Shown: positions 8,149 through 16,199 of the stretch, piece by piece | Layout: each line of letters begins with the position of its first letter | How positions within the stretch are numbered: the stretch's first letter is position 1 | Assembly: GCA_021781745.1 (NCBI GenBank) | Contig: JAJXWH010000040.1 | Location: 1-46,948, forward strand | DNA length: 46,948 bases | Origin: Bacillota bacterium | GTDB lineage: Bacteria > Bacillota > Clostridia > Clostridiales > Clostridiaceae | Direction: 5' to 3' | Program-made: the position numbers and the translations under genes | Notes under the pieces: model-generated | Databases searched by the model: none | The model's input: only the letters and a program-made list of their open reading frames with translations | What the model was told of the DNA's origin: nothing

Positions 8149-9411
8149 ATGAAAGTAATAGTTATAGGCGGAGGATGGGCAGGTTGTTCAGCCGCATTAG
8201 AGGCAGTAAAACAAGGGGCAGAAGTTGAGTTATATGAAAGAACTGATTTATTACTCGGAGTTGGAAATGTAGGCGGGATTATGAGGAATAATGGAAGATT
8301 TACTGCTGCAGAAGAACTGATAAATCTTGGTGCTGGAGAATTTATTGAGATAATGGATTCTATAGCTATTCATAAAAATGTAGATTTTCCTGGACATAAA
8401 CATGCTTATTTATGTGATATTGGAAGAGCAGAACCTATTGTTAGAAGGTTTTTGATAGATAAAGGGATAAAAATTTTTTTCCAAAGCAGGGTGACAGACG
8501 TGATAAAGGAAGGAAATAAAATTGAATCAGTAATACTATCAAATAAAAAAATCATAACTGGAGATGTATTTATAGAAACTACAGGCTCAACAGGATCAAT
8601 GCCTAACTGTGTAAAATATGGCAATGGGTGCGTTATGTGCACATTAAGGTGTCCTAGTTTTGGTGCCAGAGTAAGTATAAGTAATAAAGCAGGAGTAAAT
8701 GATTTATCAGGTGAAAGAGCAAATGGAATAAAGGGTGCAATGAGTGGTTCATGTGAATTCCCCAGAGAATCTCTATCTAACGAAATATTAAATGATTTGG
8801 ATAAAAGTGGAGTGGTGGTAATACCAATACCCAAAGAAGATATTCACTTGGAAAAATTAGAGCAAAAGGTATGTCAACAATATGCAACATTAGAATTTGG
8901 TGAAAATATTATTTTATTAGATACTGGACGCATAAAACTTATGACTTCACATTATCCAATAGATAAGCTTAGAAAAATTAAAGGACTAGAGAATGTAGTA
9001 TATGTTGACCCTCTAGCAGGCAGTAATGGTAATTCAATTAGATACTTAGGAGCAGCACCTAGAAGTAACGAGATGAAAGTTGATGGAATAGAAAATCTAT
9101 TTTGTGGCGGTGAAAAGTCAGGATTTTTTGTAGGTCACACTGAAGCGATGGCTACAGGTACTTTAGCTGGATATAATGCAGTACAATATTTAAAGAAGAA
9201 CAAATTATTAGAATTACCAAGAGAGCTATCCATTGGTGATATTATTGCATATGCAAATGATAAATTGAAGGAAGGCAATATGAGTGAAAGACATACATTT
9301 TCAGGTGCAGATTATTTCGAAAGAATGAAGAGCTTAGGGTTATATATTATTAACAAGGATGAAATAAAATTAAGGGTTTCAAGTTTGAATTTATTGAATA
9401 TTTTTTCATAG
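8149..9411 (+). CDS. FAD-dependent oxidoreductase (GidA/MnmG-like N-terminal fold)
   Basis: 420 aa. A dinucleotide-binding motif at the extreme N-terminus (VIVIGGGWAGCSAALEA, with Glu at the end of beta-2 in ELYER) shows FAD binding. A Cys-rich segment (GNGCVMCTLRCPSFG) near residue 163 and a late FAD-contacting motif (NLFCGGEKSGFFVGHTEAMATG) near 320-340 resemble the GidA/TrmFO group, but the protein is much shorter than MnmG (about 630 aa) and lacks its C-terminal helical domain, so it is not a tRNA modifier by default. Substrate unknown. It is monocistronic: RBS AAAGGAG 6 nt before the ATG, a possible -10 TATAAT at 8114-8119, and a terminator directly after. Confidence 0.75.
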   Translation: MKVIVIGGGWAGCSAALEAVKQGAEVELYERTDLLLGVGNVGGIMRNNGRFTAAEELINLGAGEFIEIMDSIAIHKNVDFPGHKHAYLCDIGRAEPIVRRFLIDKGIKIFFQSRVTDVIKEGNKIESVILSNKKIITGDVFIETTGSTGSMPNCVKYGNGCVMCTLRCPSFGARVSISNKAGVNDLSGERANGIKGAMSGSCEFPRESLSNEILNDLDKSGVVVIPIPKEDIHLEKLEQKVCQQYATLEFGENIILLDTGRIKLMTSHYPIDKLRKIKGLENVVYVDPLAGSNGNSIRYLGAAPRSNEMKVDGIENLFCGGEKSGFFVGHTEAMATGTLAGYNAVQYLKKNKLLELPRELSIGDIIAYANDKLKEGNMSERHTFSGADYFERMKSLGLYIINKDEIKLRVSSLNLLNIFS

Positions 9412-9435
9412 TGAAACTTTGTATTTAGTGCTTAT

Positions 9436-9472
9436 ATGGCTGAAATTTAGAATATATCTATATTTCGGCCAT
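9436..9472 (+). terminator. Rho-independent terminator after the FAD oxidoreductase
   Basis: Bases 9436-9446 pair with 9462-9472 (11 bp with one G-U) around a 15-nt AT-rich loop, followed by TAAATTTT. It begins 25 nt after the stop codon. Confidence 0.75.
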
Positions 9473-9624
9473 TAAATTTTATAGGTGATTAATTTATAGA
9501 GAATATATTTATTGTAATGATTTTTTATGAATTTATTAGCATAATAAAAAGGATAATAAATATCTGTGATATAATAAAACAGTTAGATAATTAAATTACT
9601 ATAGAACGGATAGGATGAATATTA

Positions 9625-10191
9625 ATGGATTTAAAGCAATTAAGTAAAGAAGAAATTGAAAATATTTATTATAAACATATGATAACTGATTTTCCCCAAG
9701 GGGAATTAAAGCCTCTTTCTTCAATAATAAGGCTAATAAAAAGAAAAAAATACATATGTTATGGTTTGTATGATAATAGTGAATTATTAGCTTATGCGTG
9801 TTTAGTTACTTCAAAATCATATTTACTAATTGACTATTATGCTGTATGTGAACAATATAGAAGTAAAGGTATAGGAAGTAAGTTTTTAAGTATGTTAAAG
9901 GACACTAGTAAAAACTATAATGGAATTATAGTAGAAGTTGAAAGTTTTGAATATGCTCCAAATGAAGCAGAAAGATTAGTTAGACAAAGAAGAATAGAGT
10001 TTTATAAGAAAAATGGAATGAAAATGACAAACATTTTGAGTATATTATTTAATGTTGAATATTCAATTATGTGTCTATGTAATATTACATTAGGAGATTC
10101 AGATATCTATGAAGCAGTCCAAACTATATATAAAGAAATTATTCCAAGCAACTATTTTTCAAAGTATGTTGAAATAAGTTATTTAAAATAA
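9625..10191 (+). CDS. GNAT-family N-acetyltransferase
   Basis: 188 aa. The acetyl-CoA pyrophosphate-binding motif A is clear at about residues 75-95 (DYYAVCEQYRSKGIGSKFLSML, with R-S-K-G-I-G), followed by a motif-B-like FYKKNGMKM near 130. Substrate cannot be inferred. The 213-nt gap upstream contains a TATAAT at 9570-9575 that could serve as -10; no strong -35 is seen. The ATG at 9625 has only a weak ribosome site (GGATAGGATG about 10 nt upstream). It is a single-gene unit between two terminators. Confidence 0.85.
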   Translation: MDLKQLSKEEIENIYYKHMITDFPQGELKPLSSIIRLIKRKKYICYGLYDNSELLAYACLVTSKSYLLIDYYAVCEQYRSKGIGSKFLSMLKDTSKNYNGIIVEVESFEYAPNEAERLVRQRRIEFYKKNGMKMTNILSILFNVEYSIMCLCNITLGDSDIYEAVQTIYKEIIPSNYFSKYVEISYLK

Positions 10192-10228
10192 CTTACTGGA
10201 TTAGCAGATTTAAAATATATTGAATATG

Positions 10229-10271
10229 ATAGAGCCGTATTAATTCACTATTGTTATTAATACGGCTCTAT
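10229..10271 (+). terminator. Rho-independent terminator after the GNAT gene
   Basis: Perfect 16-bp stem (10229-10244 with 10256-10271) containing AGAGCCGTATTAAT, 11-nt loop, followed by TTAATTATTT. It separates the GNAT gene from the polysaccharide cluster. Confidence 0.85.
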
Positions 10272-10380
10272 TTAATTATTTCTTAAAAATCATTAAATAA
10301 AAAATGAATGAAAGACAGGTAAATTAGTAAAACTATACTTGTTCTAAATAAAATATATTAATGATGGAGAATATAAAATT

Positions 10381-11064
10381 ATGAATAACGGAATTATTAA
10401 AATTGATGATTTATTAGATGTAATAATAAAAAGAAGAAAAATGATAATTTATTTAACAATAATTGCAACTATACTTTCTGCATTTGTCAGTTTTGTTATT
10501 ATTCGGCCTAAATATGAAGCAGCTACTAAAGTGTTTATAGGGAAAGAATTAAATAATCAGGGGCAAGAACAAAGTTATAATACTAATGATGTACAAATGT
10601 ATCAAAAGCTTATAAAAACTTATGCAGAAATAATTCAAACTAATGACTTAATTCAAAGAGCAATTAACTCAAGTAATTTAGATTTAAAATCAGAAAATGT
10701 ACTTAATACATTAAGTGTGAATCCAAGAACAGACACTCAGATTTTGGAAATAAGCTATATAAATGCCAATAAAGCATTGACAAGCGATGTAGTAAGTGCT
10801 GTGACGAATGAATTTATTAGAACATCTAAAGAAATAATACCTAATGGAAATGTGAGAGTAATTGAAAGTGTGAAGGTGCCTGAAAACCCTATAAGTCCCA
10901 ATAAAAAATTATATATAGGTATTGCTTTCTTAGTTGGTTTAATAGGCAGTATAGGATTAAGTTTTTTACTAGAATTTATGGATAATACGTTTAAAACTAA
11001 AGAGCAAATTGAAGAGCTTTTAGGTGTACCTGTCTTAGGAACAATTCCTGATGCAAATAAATAG
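10381..11064 (+). CDS. cpsC: Wzz/CpsC/YwqC-type chain-length and kinase-modulator protein
   Basis: 227 aa. Two membrane segments, residues about 21-41 (IIYLTIIATILSAFVSFVII) and 178-198, flank an extracellular domain with the Wzz_N pattern (IKIDDLLDVIIKRRKMI at the start) and a Pro-rich stretch (VPENPISPNKKLYIG) just before the second segment. In this family the protein sets polysaccharide chain length and its cytoplasmic tail activates the adjacent tyrosine kinase. It is the first gene of the cluster. The gap from the terminator at 10271 probably contains its promoter, though I see only weak matches. Confidence 0.9.
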   Translation: MNNGIIKIDDLLDVIIKRRKMIIYLTIIATILSAFVSFVIIRPKYEAATKVFIGKELNNQGQEQSYNTNDVQMYQKLIKTYAEIIQTNDLIQRAINSSNLDLKSENVLNTLSVNPRTDTQILEISYINANKALTSDVVSAVTNEFIRTSKEIIPNGNVRVIESVKVPENPISPNKKLYIGIAFLVGLIGSIGLSFLLEFMDNTFKTKEQIEELLGVPVLGTIPDANK

Positions 11065-11137
11065 ACAGTTAAGTGAATGTTAGAAAGCAAACTAATTTGA
11101 TTTTTATTTTTATTAAATCTCAGAAGGGAGTGAGAGT

Positions 11138-11872
11138 ATGTCGTTATTAGAGAAAATTAAAATCAAAAAAAAAGAAAATGATTCGGCTGATAGTAGGATA
11201 CATGCAGGTTTTATAATGGAAGATAAGCCAAAGTCAATAGTTGCAGAAGCGTATAGAACTTTGAGAACTAATATACAATATTCTTCTTTTGATAAAGAAA
11301 TTAAAACCATAGTTATTACTAGTGCCGAAATGGCAGAAGGTAAATCTACAGTAGCAGGAAATATTGCATTATCTTTTGTTCAAAATGAAAAAAAAGTTAT
11401 TCTAGTTGATTGTGATTTAAGAAAGCCATCAGTACATAAAAATTTTAAAACTTCTAATTTAGTAGGTCTTTCAGAAGTTCTTATTGGAAAAGCTTCTCTT
11501 GAAGATGCTATTCAAAGGCGGAATGAAAATCTTTATTTTTTAACTTCAGGAAAAATACCGCCAAATCCATCAGAAATGCTTGCGTCTTCTGCAATGACAA
11601 AATTAATAAAAACGTTAAAAGAGGAATATGATATAGTAATATTAGATACTGCACCTCTTAGGGCAGTTACAGATGCTCAAATACTTTCCACCAAAGTTGA
11701 TGGTACTATTTTAGTTGTAAGAGCAGCTGTGACAAAAAGAGATGCTGTAGTTGATGCAAAGAATCTTTTAGATAAAGTTGGAGCTAATATAATAGGAACC
11801 GTATTACATGCAGTAGAAAACACTAGAGGAAAGTACTCTTATTATTACGGAAATAATGAAGATGAAAAATGA
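11138..11872 (+). CDS. cpsD: BY-kinase tyrosine kinase (CpsD/YwqD)
   Basis: 244 aa cytoplasmic tyrosine kinase that controls polysaccharide assembly with the preceding CpsC-like protein. BY-kinase signatures are present: a Walker A at residues 62-71 (SAEMAEGKST), Walker A' at 87-97 (VILVDCDLRKP), Walker B (IVILDTAPL) near 168, and a C-terminal Tyr cluster (Y233, Y235-Y237) that is the usual autophosphorylation site. The N-terminal SIVAEAYRTLRTNIQYS is also typical. Ser, not the usual GxxGxGK residues, fills part of the P-loop, as is normal for this family and unlike MinD/ParA. Starts behind a GGGAGTGAGAG site. Confidence 0.92.
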   Translation: MSLLEKIKIKKKENDSADSRIHAGFIMEDKPKSIVAEAYRTLRTNIQYSSFDKEIKTIVITSAEMAEGKSTVAGNIALSFVQNEKKVILVDCDLRKPSVHKNFKTSNLVGLSEVLIGKASLEDAIQRRNENLYFLTSGKIPPNPSEMLASSAMTKLIKTLKEEYDIVILDTAPLRAVTDAQILSTKVDGTILVVRAAVTKRDAVVDAKNLLDKVGANIIGTVLHAVENTRGKYSYYYGNNEDEK

Positions 11873-11928
11873 AAGAAAATTCGATTAAAAAACTTATAAT
11901 TTATAATTTGAATGGGTGGGGTGAGTTA

Positions 11929-12705
11929 ATGATAGTAGATATTCATTCGCATATATTACCAAATATTGATGATGGTTCGAAGAGTATGGAAATGACATTG
12001 GAAATGTTACGAAATGCAGAGGAAAAAGGAACTAAAGAAATAGTGGCTACACCACATTATTTATTAGATTACGGGGAGGCTACTATAAGTGAAGTTAAAT
12101 CCTTAGTGGATGAGGTGAATTTAGCTGCTGAAAAAGAAGGAATCAATATAAAAATCTATAATGGACAGGAAGTTTATTTTAATGAAAATATAATAAATAA
12201 CTTTTTAGAAGGAAATATAGGAACAATAAATGATTCGAGATATATGCTTATTGAATTTTCTATGCATGAAATTGATAAAAATGTTTTTGATGTAATTTAT
12301 GAATTACAAATTAGAAACATTGTTCCGATAATAGCACATCCTGAAAGATACAAACCAATTAGAGAAAAGGTTACCTTTATTAACGATTTTATTGAAGCAG
12401 GATTTCTATTTCAGATGAATGCTGGCAGCATAGAGGGTAAATTCGGAGAAAGTGTTAGAAAAACTGCTAAAATTTTTTTAGAAAATAATATTTATAATTT
12501 CATTGGATCAGATGCTCATGATATAGATAATAGAACTACAGGATTACAAAAAGCTATTAATATATTAAATAGAGAAAATAAAGAGAATATAAATGAACAT
12601 ATATTTGAAAAAAGTTCTGAAGATCTCTTAAAAGATAATGTGGTAAAGTTTATTGGGAAAAAAGTTAAGGCTAAAAAATCAATCTTTTCGTTTTTAAAAA
12701 TTTGA
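11929..12705 (+). CDS. cpsB: PHP-domain protein-tyrosine phosphatase (CpsB/YwqE)
   Basis: 258 aa metal-dependent phosphatase that dephosphorylates the BY-kinase. It opens with the PHP motif MIVDIHSHILPNIDDGS (metal His 6 and 8), has ATPHY near 43, PIIAHPERY near 142, and SDAHD near 200, all metal-ligand motifs of the CpsB/CapC family. I place the start at the ATG at 11929, because the family begins at this methionine and GGGGTGAG lies just upstream; an in-frame ATG at 11869 overlaps the kinase stop (ATGA) but lacks a ribosome site. A 348-nt non-coding gap follows. Confidence 0.92.
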   Translation: MIVDIHSHILPNIDDGSKSMEMTLEMLRNAEEKGTKEIVATPHYLLDYGEATISEVKSLVDEVNLAAEKEGINIKIYNGQEVYFNENIINNFLEGNIGTINDSRYMLIEFSMHEIDKNVFDVIYELQIRNIVPIIAHPERYKPIREKVTFINDFIEAGFLFQMNAGSIEGKFGESVRKTAKIFLENNIYNFIGSDAHDIDNRTTGLQKAINILNRENKENINEHIFEKSSEDLLKDNVVKFIGKKVKAKKSIFSFLKI

Positions 12706-13053
12706 TGGAATTTAGAAATAATATAGGAACTTTAGTATAATAAATAAAGTAGATTTATTGGTTGTTAAAAAAAATGTATACCATAATAAAGTAAATTAAA
12801 TAAAAATTTGTTTCAAAACGCTATATTAGCAACTATTCTTAGGTTTGCTTAATATAGCGTTTATTGCGTGTTGAAAATTATATTGTTTCCAGTGTAATAT
12901 AGGTTGTACAAGGTGTAGAAAAACAAAATAAATTGTCGAACAAAGCTCATCTTAACATAGAAATAATTAAGATCAGCATGACTTGCTTATTCTAATAGTT
13001 GTAGGAAGCTGTAAGACTTAATTATTAATAAATTTTCATAGGGCGGTGATAAA
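12706..13053 (+). other. Non-coding leader between phosphatase and priming transferase genes
   Basis: 348 nt without a plausible gene. It holds a hairpin at 12816-12862 (stem about 15 bp with one bulge around ACGCTATATTAGC / GCTTAATATAGCGT) whose 3' side is only moderately T-rich, and a second small hairpin near 12948-12972 (ATCTTAA / TTAAGAT). The ribosome site of the next gene is AGGGCGGTGAT. The position, inside a polysaccharide operon just before the priming transferase, resembles where regulatory leader RNAs occur in other Firmicutes, but I cannot assign it to a known RNA family. Confidence 0.45.
12816..12862 (+). terminator. Hairpin within the polysaccharide-cluster leader, possible attenuator
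   Basis: 12816-12830 pairs with 12847-12862 with a single-base bulge and a 16-nt loop. Only TTTATTG follows, so it is a weak intrinsic terminator at best and may instead be a regulatory or processing hairpin. Confidence 0.45.
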
Positions 13054-13716
13054 ATGCAGCAACTAGAAATTAAGAAGGGGGAAGCTATCTTCCAAGATAG
13101 AACAGAACCTAAGATGGAGTATTACTTTTTAAAAAGGACTATGGACATTCTTTGTTCGCTAACTGGATTAATAATCTTACTTCCAATATTTATCATTGTT
13201 GGAGTTTTAATCAAACTTGAATCAAAAGGGCCTGTATTTTTCTCTCAAGAAAGAATTGGTAAGAATGGAGAAGGTTTTAAAATGTTCAAGTTTAGGTCAA
13301 TGATTATTAATGCAGAAGAATTAAAAGAAAAGCTACACGATAAAAATGAGATGAGCGGACCAATGTTTAAAATGAAGAATGATCCGAGAGTAACTAGAGT
13401 TGGCAGATTCATAAGAAAGACAAGTATAGATGAACTCCCACAATTGTTTAATGTACTAAAAGGTGAAATGAGCTTAGTTGGACCTAGACCATCACTTCCA
13501 AAGGAAGTTATGAAGTTCGATGACTGGATGATGACTAGGTTAGAAGTTAAGCCAGGATTAACATGCTACTGGCAGGTATCAGGAAGAAATGACATTGATT
13601 TTGAAGATTGGATGAGATTAGACATTGAATATGTACATAATCGATGCATTTTAACAGATATTAAACTTATTTTTAAAACATTTTTTGTACTTTTTGGAGA
13701 CAAACATGCGAGATAG
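13054..13716 (+). CDS. Undecaprenyl-phosphate sugar-1-phosphate transferase (priming transferase)
   Basis: 220 aa, bacterial sugar transferase family (WbaP/CpsE catalytic module). One N-terminal hydrophobic helix at about 28-50 (DILCSLTGLIILLPIFIIVGVLI) is followed by the conserved core: GPVFFSQERIGKNGEGFKM, FKFRSM, the Asp-Glu catalytic pair in TSIDELPQL, GEMSLVGPRPSLP and PGLTCYWQVSGRN. It transfers a sugar-1-phosphate from a UDP-sugar to the lipid carrier at the inner face of the membrane, the first committed step of the polymer. It lacks the long multi-TM N-terminus of full-length WbaP, as is common in short homologues. It is followed at 17 nt by ugd. Confidence 0.92.
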   Translation: MQQLEIKKGEAIFQDRTEPKMEYYFLKRTMDILCSLTGLIILLPIFIIVGVLIKLESKGPVFFSQERIGKNGEGFKMFKFRSMIINAEELKEKLHDKNEMSGPMFKMKNDPRVTRVGRFIRKTSIDELPQLFNVLKGEMSLVGPRPSLPKEVMKFDDWMMTRLEVKPGLTCYWQVSGRNDIDFEDWMRLDIEYVHNRCILTDIKLIFKTFFVLFGDKHAR

Positions 13717-13732
13717 AATGAGAGGTATAAAT

Positions 13733-15097
13733 ATGAATATGAATATGAAAATAGTAGTTGCAGGAACAGGATACGTTGGATTGGTTACAGGAGCATGTCT
13801 TTCAGAAATAGGACATAATGTAACTTGTGTTGATATAGATAAGAATAAAGTTGAAATGATGAAGCAAGGAATCTCACCTATATATGAACCAGGTTTAGAT
13901 GAATTGTTAAAAATAAATCACGATGAAGGTAGATTGGATTTTACGATAGATTATAAAAATGCTTATAAAGACGCTGATATAATTTTCATTGGGGTTGGTA
14001 CTCCTGAAAGAGAAGATGGATCAGCTAACTTAGATTATGTATTTAATGTATGTAAACAAATTGCAGATAATATTGAAAAAGACTGTTTAGTAGTTGTTAA
14101 ATCAACAGTTCCAATAGGAACAAATGATAAAATTGAAGAATATTTAAAAGAAAATATTAAGAATAATGTTCTTGTAGAAGTGGCTTCAAATCCAGAATTC
14201 TTAGCTCAAGGTACAGCTGTTGTTGATACTTTATATGCTAAGAGAATAGTAATTGGGGTTGAATCTAAAAGAGCAGAAGATCTTTTAAGAAAAGTATACG
14301 AAGGATACAATCAGCCAATAGTTGCAACTAATAGAAGAAGTGCAGAAATGGTTAAATATGCTTCAAATGATTTCTTAGCCCTTAAAATATCATTTATGAA
14401 TGAAATAGCAAATTTCTGTGAAATGGTTGGAGCAGATATTGAAGATGTAGCTAAAGGAATGAGCTTTGATCCAAGAATAGGAGATAAGTTCTTAAATGCA
14501 GGAATCGGATATGGTGGGTCATGTTTCCCTAAAGATACTAAAGCACTTCATTGGCTTGCCAATGATAATGGATATGAATTAAAAACAATAAAAGCAACAA
14601 TTGAGGTTAATGAAAATCAAAAATATAAGTTATTTAGACAAGCTAAAAACAGATTCGGAAGCTTAAAGGGATTAAAAGTAGCAGTACTTGGATTAACATT
14701 CAAACCAGGGACTGATGATTTAAGAGAAGCTCCATCAATACCTAATGTAAGAAGATTATTAGATGAAGGTGCAGAAATAGTTGCATATGATCCAGTAGGT
14801 GTTAATAACTTCAAAAAGTTATATCCAAATGAAATAACATATGTAAATACTCCTGAAGAAACCTTAAAAGATGCGGATATGGCATTTATATTTACAGAAT
14901 GGAATGAAATTAAATCTTTAGATTTAGGTGTATACGAAGATTTAATGTACTCTCCAATTATATTTGATGGTAGAAATTGTTACAAGGTAAAAGAAGCTAA
15001 AGCTAAAGAAATAGATTACTACTCAATTGGAAGAAAAGCTATATTAAATTATGAAAAAAATGCTTCAAAAAAGATAAAAACAGCAATGGTAATATAA
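13733..15097 (+). CDS. ugd: UDP-glucose 6-dehydrogenase
   Basis: 454 aa. It oxidises UDP-glucose to UDP-glucuronate with NAD+, so the polymer probably contains an acidic sugar. Seen: Rossmann motif VVAGTGYVGLVTGACLSE at the N-terminus, VGTPEREDGSANLDYV, KSTVPIGTND, NPEFLAQGTAV, the catalytic Cys in GIGYGGSCFPKDT, and the C-terminal NAD/UDP-binding VLGLTFKPGTDDLREAPS. The ATG at 13733 has GAGAGG 7 nt upstream; in-frame ATGs at 13739 and 13745 are alternatives, while the upstream extension overlaps the previous gene. UDP-ManNAc dehydrogenase is a less likely alternative. Confidence 0.93.
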   Translation: MNMNMKIVVAGTGYVGLVTGACLSEIGHNVTCVDIDKNKVEMMKQGISPIYEPGLDELLKINHDEGRLDFTIDYKNAYKDADIIFIGVGTPEREDGSANLDYVFNVCKQIADNIEKDCLVVVKSTVPIGTNDKIEEYLKENIKNNVLVEVASNPEFLAQGTAVVDTLYAKRIVIGVESKRAEDLLRKVYEGYNQPIVATNRRSAEMVKYASNDFLALKISFMNEIANFCEMVGADIEDVAKGMSFDPRIGDKFLNAGIGYGGSCFPKDTKALHWLANDNGYELKTIKATIEVNENQKYKLFRQAKNRFGSLKGLKVAVLGLTFKPGTDDLREAPSIPNVRRLLDEGAEIVAYDPVGVNNFKKLYPNEITYVNTPEETLKDADMAFIFTEWNEIKSLDLGVYEDLMYSPIIFDGRNCYKVKEAKAKEIDYYSIGRKAILNYEKNASKKIKTAMVI

Positions 15098-15124
15098 AAA
15101 CTTTAACGGGTTAGGAGGAATAAG

Positions 15125-15574
15125 ATGAAAGTATGTTTTATAACATCAAGTGGAGGCCACTTAACTCATTTAATTCAGTTAAAAGAGTTGTGGAAGGATA
15201 AGGAAAGGTTTTGGGTTACTTTTGAAAAAGAGGACTCAAAATCAATTTTAAAAGATGAGAAAAAATATTGGTGTTACTTCCCTACTAACAGAAATATAAA
15301 AAATTTAATTAAAAATACATTTTTAGCCATAAAAATATTGCTTAAAGAAAAACCAGATTTAATTGTTAGCACTGGTGCTGCACCAGCTATTCCGTTCTTT
15401 TACTTAGGAAAGTTATTTGGATCAAAGGTAGTTTATATTGAGGTATATGACAGAATAGAAAAACCAACGATAACTGGTAAAGTAGTTTATCCTATAAGTG
15501 ACTTATTTATATTACAGTGGGAAGAACAAAAGAAATTTTATCCAAGAGGAAGAGTATTGGAGGGATTATTTTGA
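15125..15574 (+). CDS. Alg14/CpsF/PssD-like glycosyltransferase membrane subunit
   Basis: 149 aa. N-terminal ITSSGGHLTHLIQLKELW is the hallmark of the Alg14-like subunit, which anchors the catalytic Alg13-like partner to the membrane and binds the acceptor. A hydrophobic stretch (DLIVSTGAAPAIPFFYLGKLFG) near residue 80 and the closing LFILQWEEQKKFYPRGRV are also typical. Begins 27 nt after ugd with AGGAGGAATAAG. Its last codons overlap the next gene by four bases. Homologues act in the second sugar transfer (galactosyl or glucuronosyl); the donor here is unknown, though ugd next door makes glucuronate possible. Confidence 0.87.
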   Translation: MKVCFITSSGGHLTHLIQLKELWKDKERFWVTFEKEDSKSILKDEKKYWCYFPTNRNIKNLIKNTFLAIKILLKEKPDLIVSTGAAPAIPFFYLGKLFGSKVVYIEVYDRIEKPTITGKVVYPISDLFILQWEEQKKFYPRGRVLEGLF

Positions 15575-16059
15575 TATTTATAACTGTTGGTACACATGAA
15601 CAAGGAATGGATAGACTATTCATTAAGCTAGATAAATTAATTGAAAGTGGGCATATTAAAGAAGAAGTATTTGCTCAAAATGGATACAGTGATTACGTGC
15701 CTAAAAATTATCAGTGCAAAAAGATGATTGGGTATGATGAAATGGATCAATGGATAAAGGCAAGTGATATAGTAATAACTCATGGAGGTCCAGGAAGCAT
15801 ATTTCATCCACTTCAATACAATAAAACTCCAATTGTGGTACCAAGAAATCCAGAGTTTGATGAGCATGTAGATGATCATCAAATACTTTTTACAAAAAGA
15901 TTAGAAGAAAATTCAAAGGTTATCGGAGTATATGATATTGAAGATTTAGATAGTATATTAAGTAATTATAAAGAATTATCTAATAAATGTAACAGCCATG
16001 ATACTGGCAATAATGATTTTATTAGAAAATTTGATAAAGTAATTAGCGAGATAATGTAG
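15571..16059 (+). CDS. Alg13/CpsG/PssE-like glycosyltransferase catalytic subunit, TTG start
   Basis: 162 aa, GT28-type C-terminal domain: IFITVGTHEQGMDRLF at the start, ASDIVITHGGPGSIFHPLQ near 65 (UDP-sugar-binding glycine loop) and VPRNPEFDEHVDDHQILFTKRLEE near 88. I place the start at the TTG at 15571 because it gives the family's exact N-terminus, overlaps the preceding stop as TTGA, and has GGAGGG 6 nt upstream; the upstream in-frame ATG lies deep within the partner gene. Pairs with the Alg14-like protein as one enzyme. Its stop codon sits inside the loop of a strong terminator (16036-16081). Confidence 0.87.
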   Translation: MIFITVGTHEQGMDRLFIKLDKLIESGHIKEEVFAQNGYSDYVPKNYQCKKMIGYDEMDQWIKASDIVITHGGPGSIFHPLQYNKTPIVVPRNPEFDEHVDDHQILFTKRLEENSKVIGVYDIEDLDSILSNYKELSNKCNSHDTGNNDFIRKFDKVISEIM

Positions 16060-16081
16060 CAGTTATCTCGCTAATTACTTT
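16036..16081 (+). terminator. Strong terminator overlapping the 3' end of the Alg13-like gene
   Basis: Perfect 19-bp stem, 16036-16054 with 16063-16081, 8-nt loop that contains the TAG stop codon (16057-16059). The T-run is short (ACTTT), so efficiency is uncertain, but the stem is very stable for this AT-rich genome. Confidence 0.75.
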
Positions 16082-16127
16082 AGAGTAAAATAGTATGAAG
16101 AATGTAATATATGTAAATAATTTTAAG

Positions 16128-16171
16128 AAAAATCATTAAACTAAGAATATACTTTTAGTTTAATGATTTTT
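16128..16171 (+). terminator. Second tandem terminator in the polysaccharide cluster
   Basis: Perfect 15-bp stem, 16128-16142 with 16157-16171, 14-nt loop, followed by further T residues (TTTTTTT). It ends 28 nt before the next start codon, which leaves no room for a promoter between it and the gene downstream. Confidence 0.8.
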
Positions 16172-16199
16172 TTATATGATTTTGTAAGGAGAGTGAAAA

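Noticed and set aside
11138..11872. MinD/ParA-type partition ATPase
   Set aside because: C-terminal Tyr cluster, Walker A' pattern and the CpsC/CpsB neighbours identify a BY-kinase.
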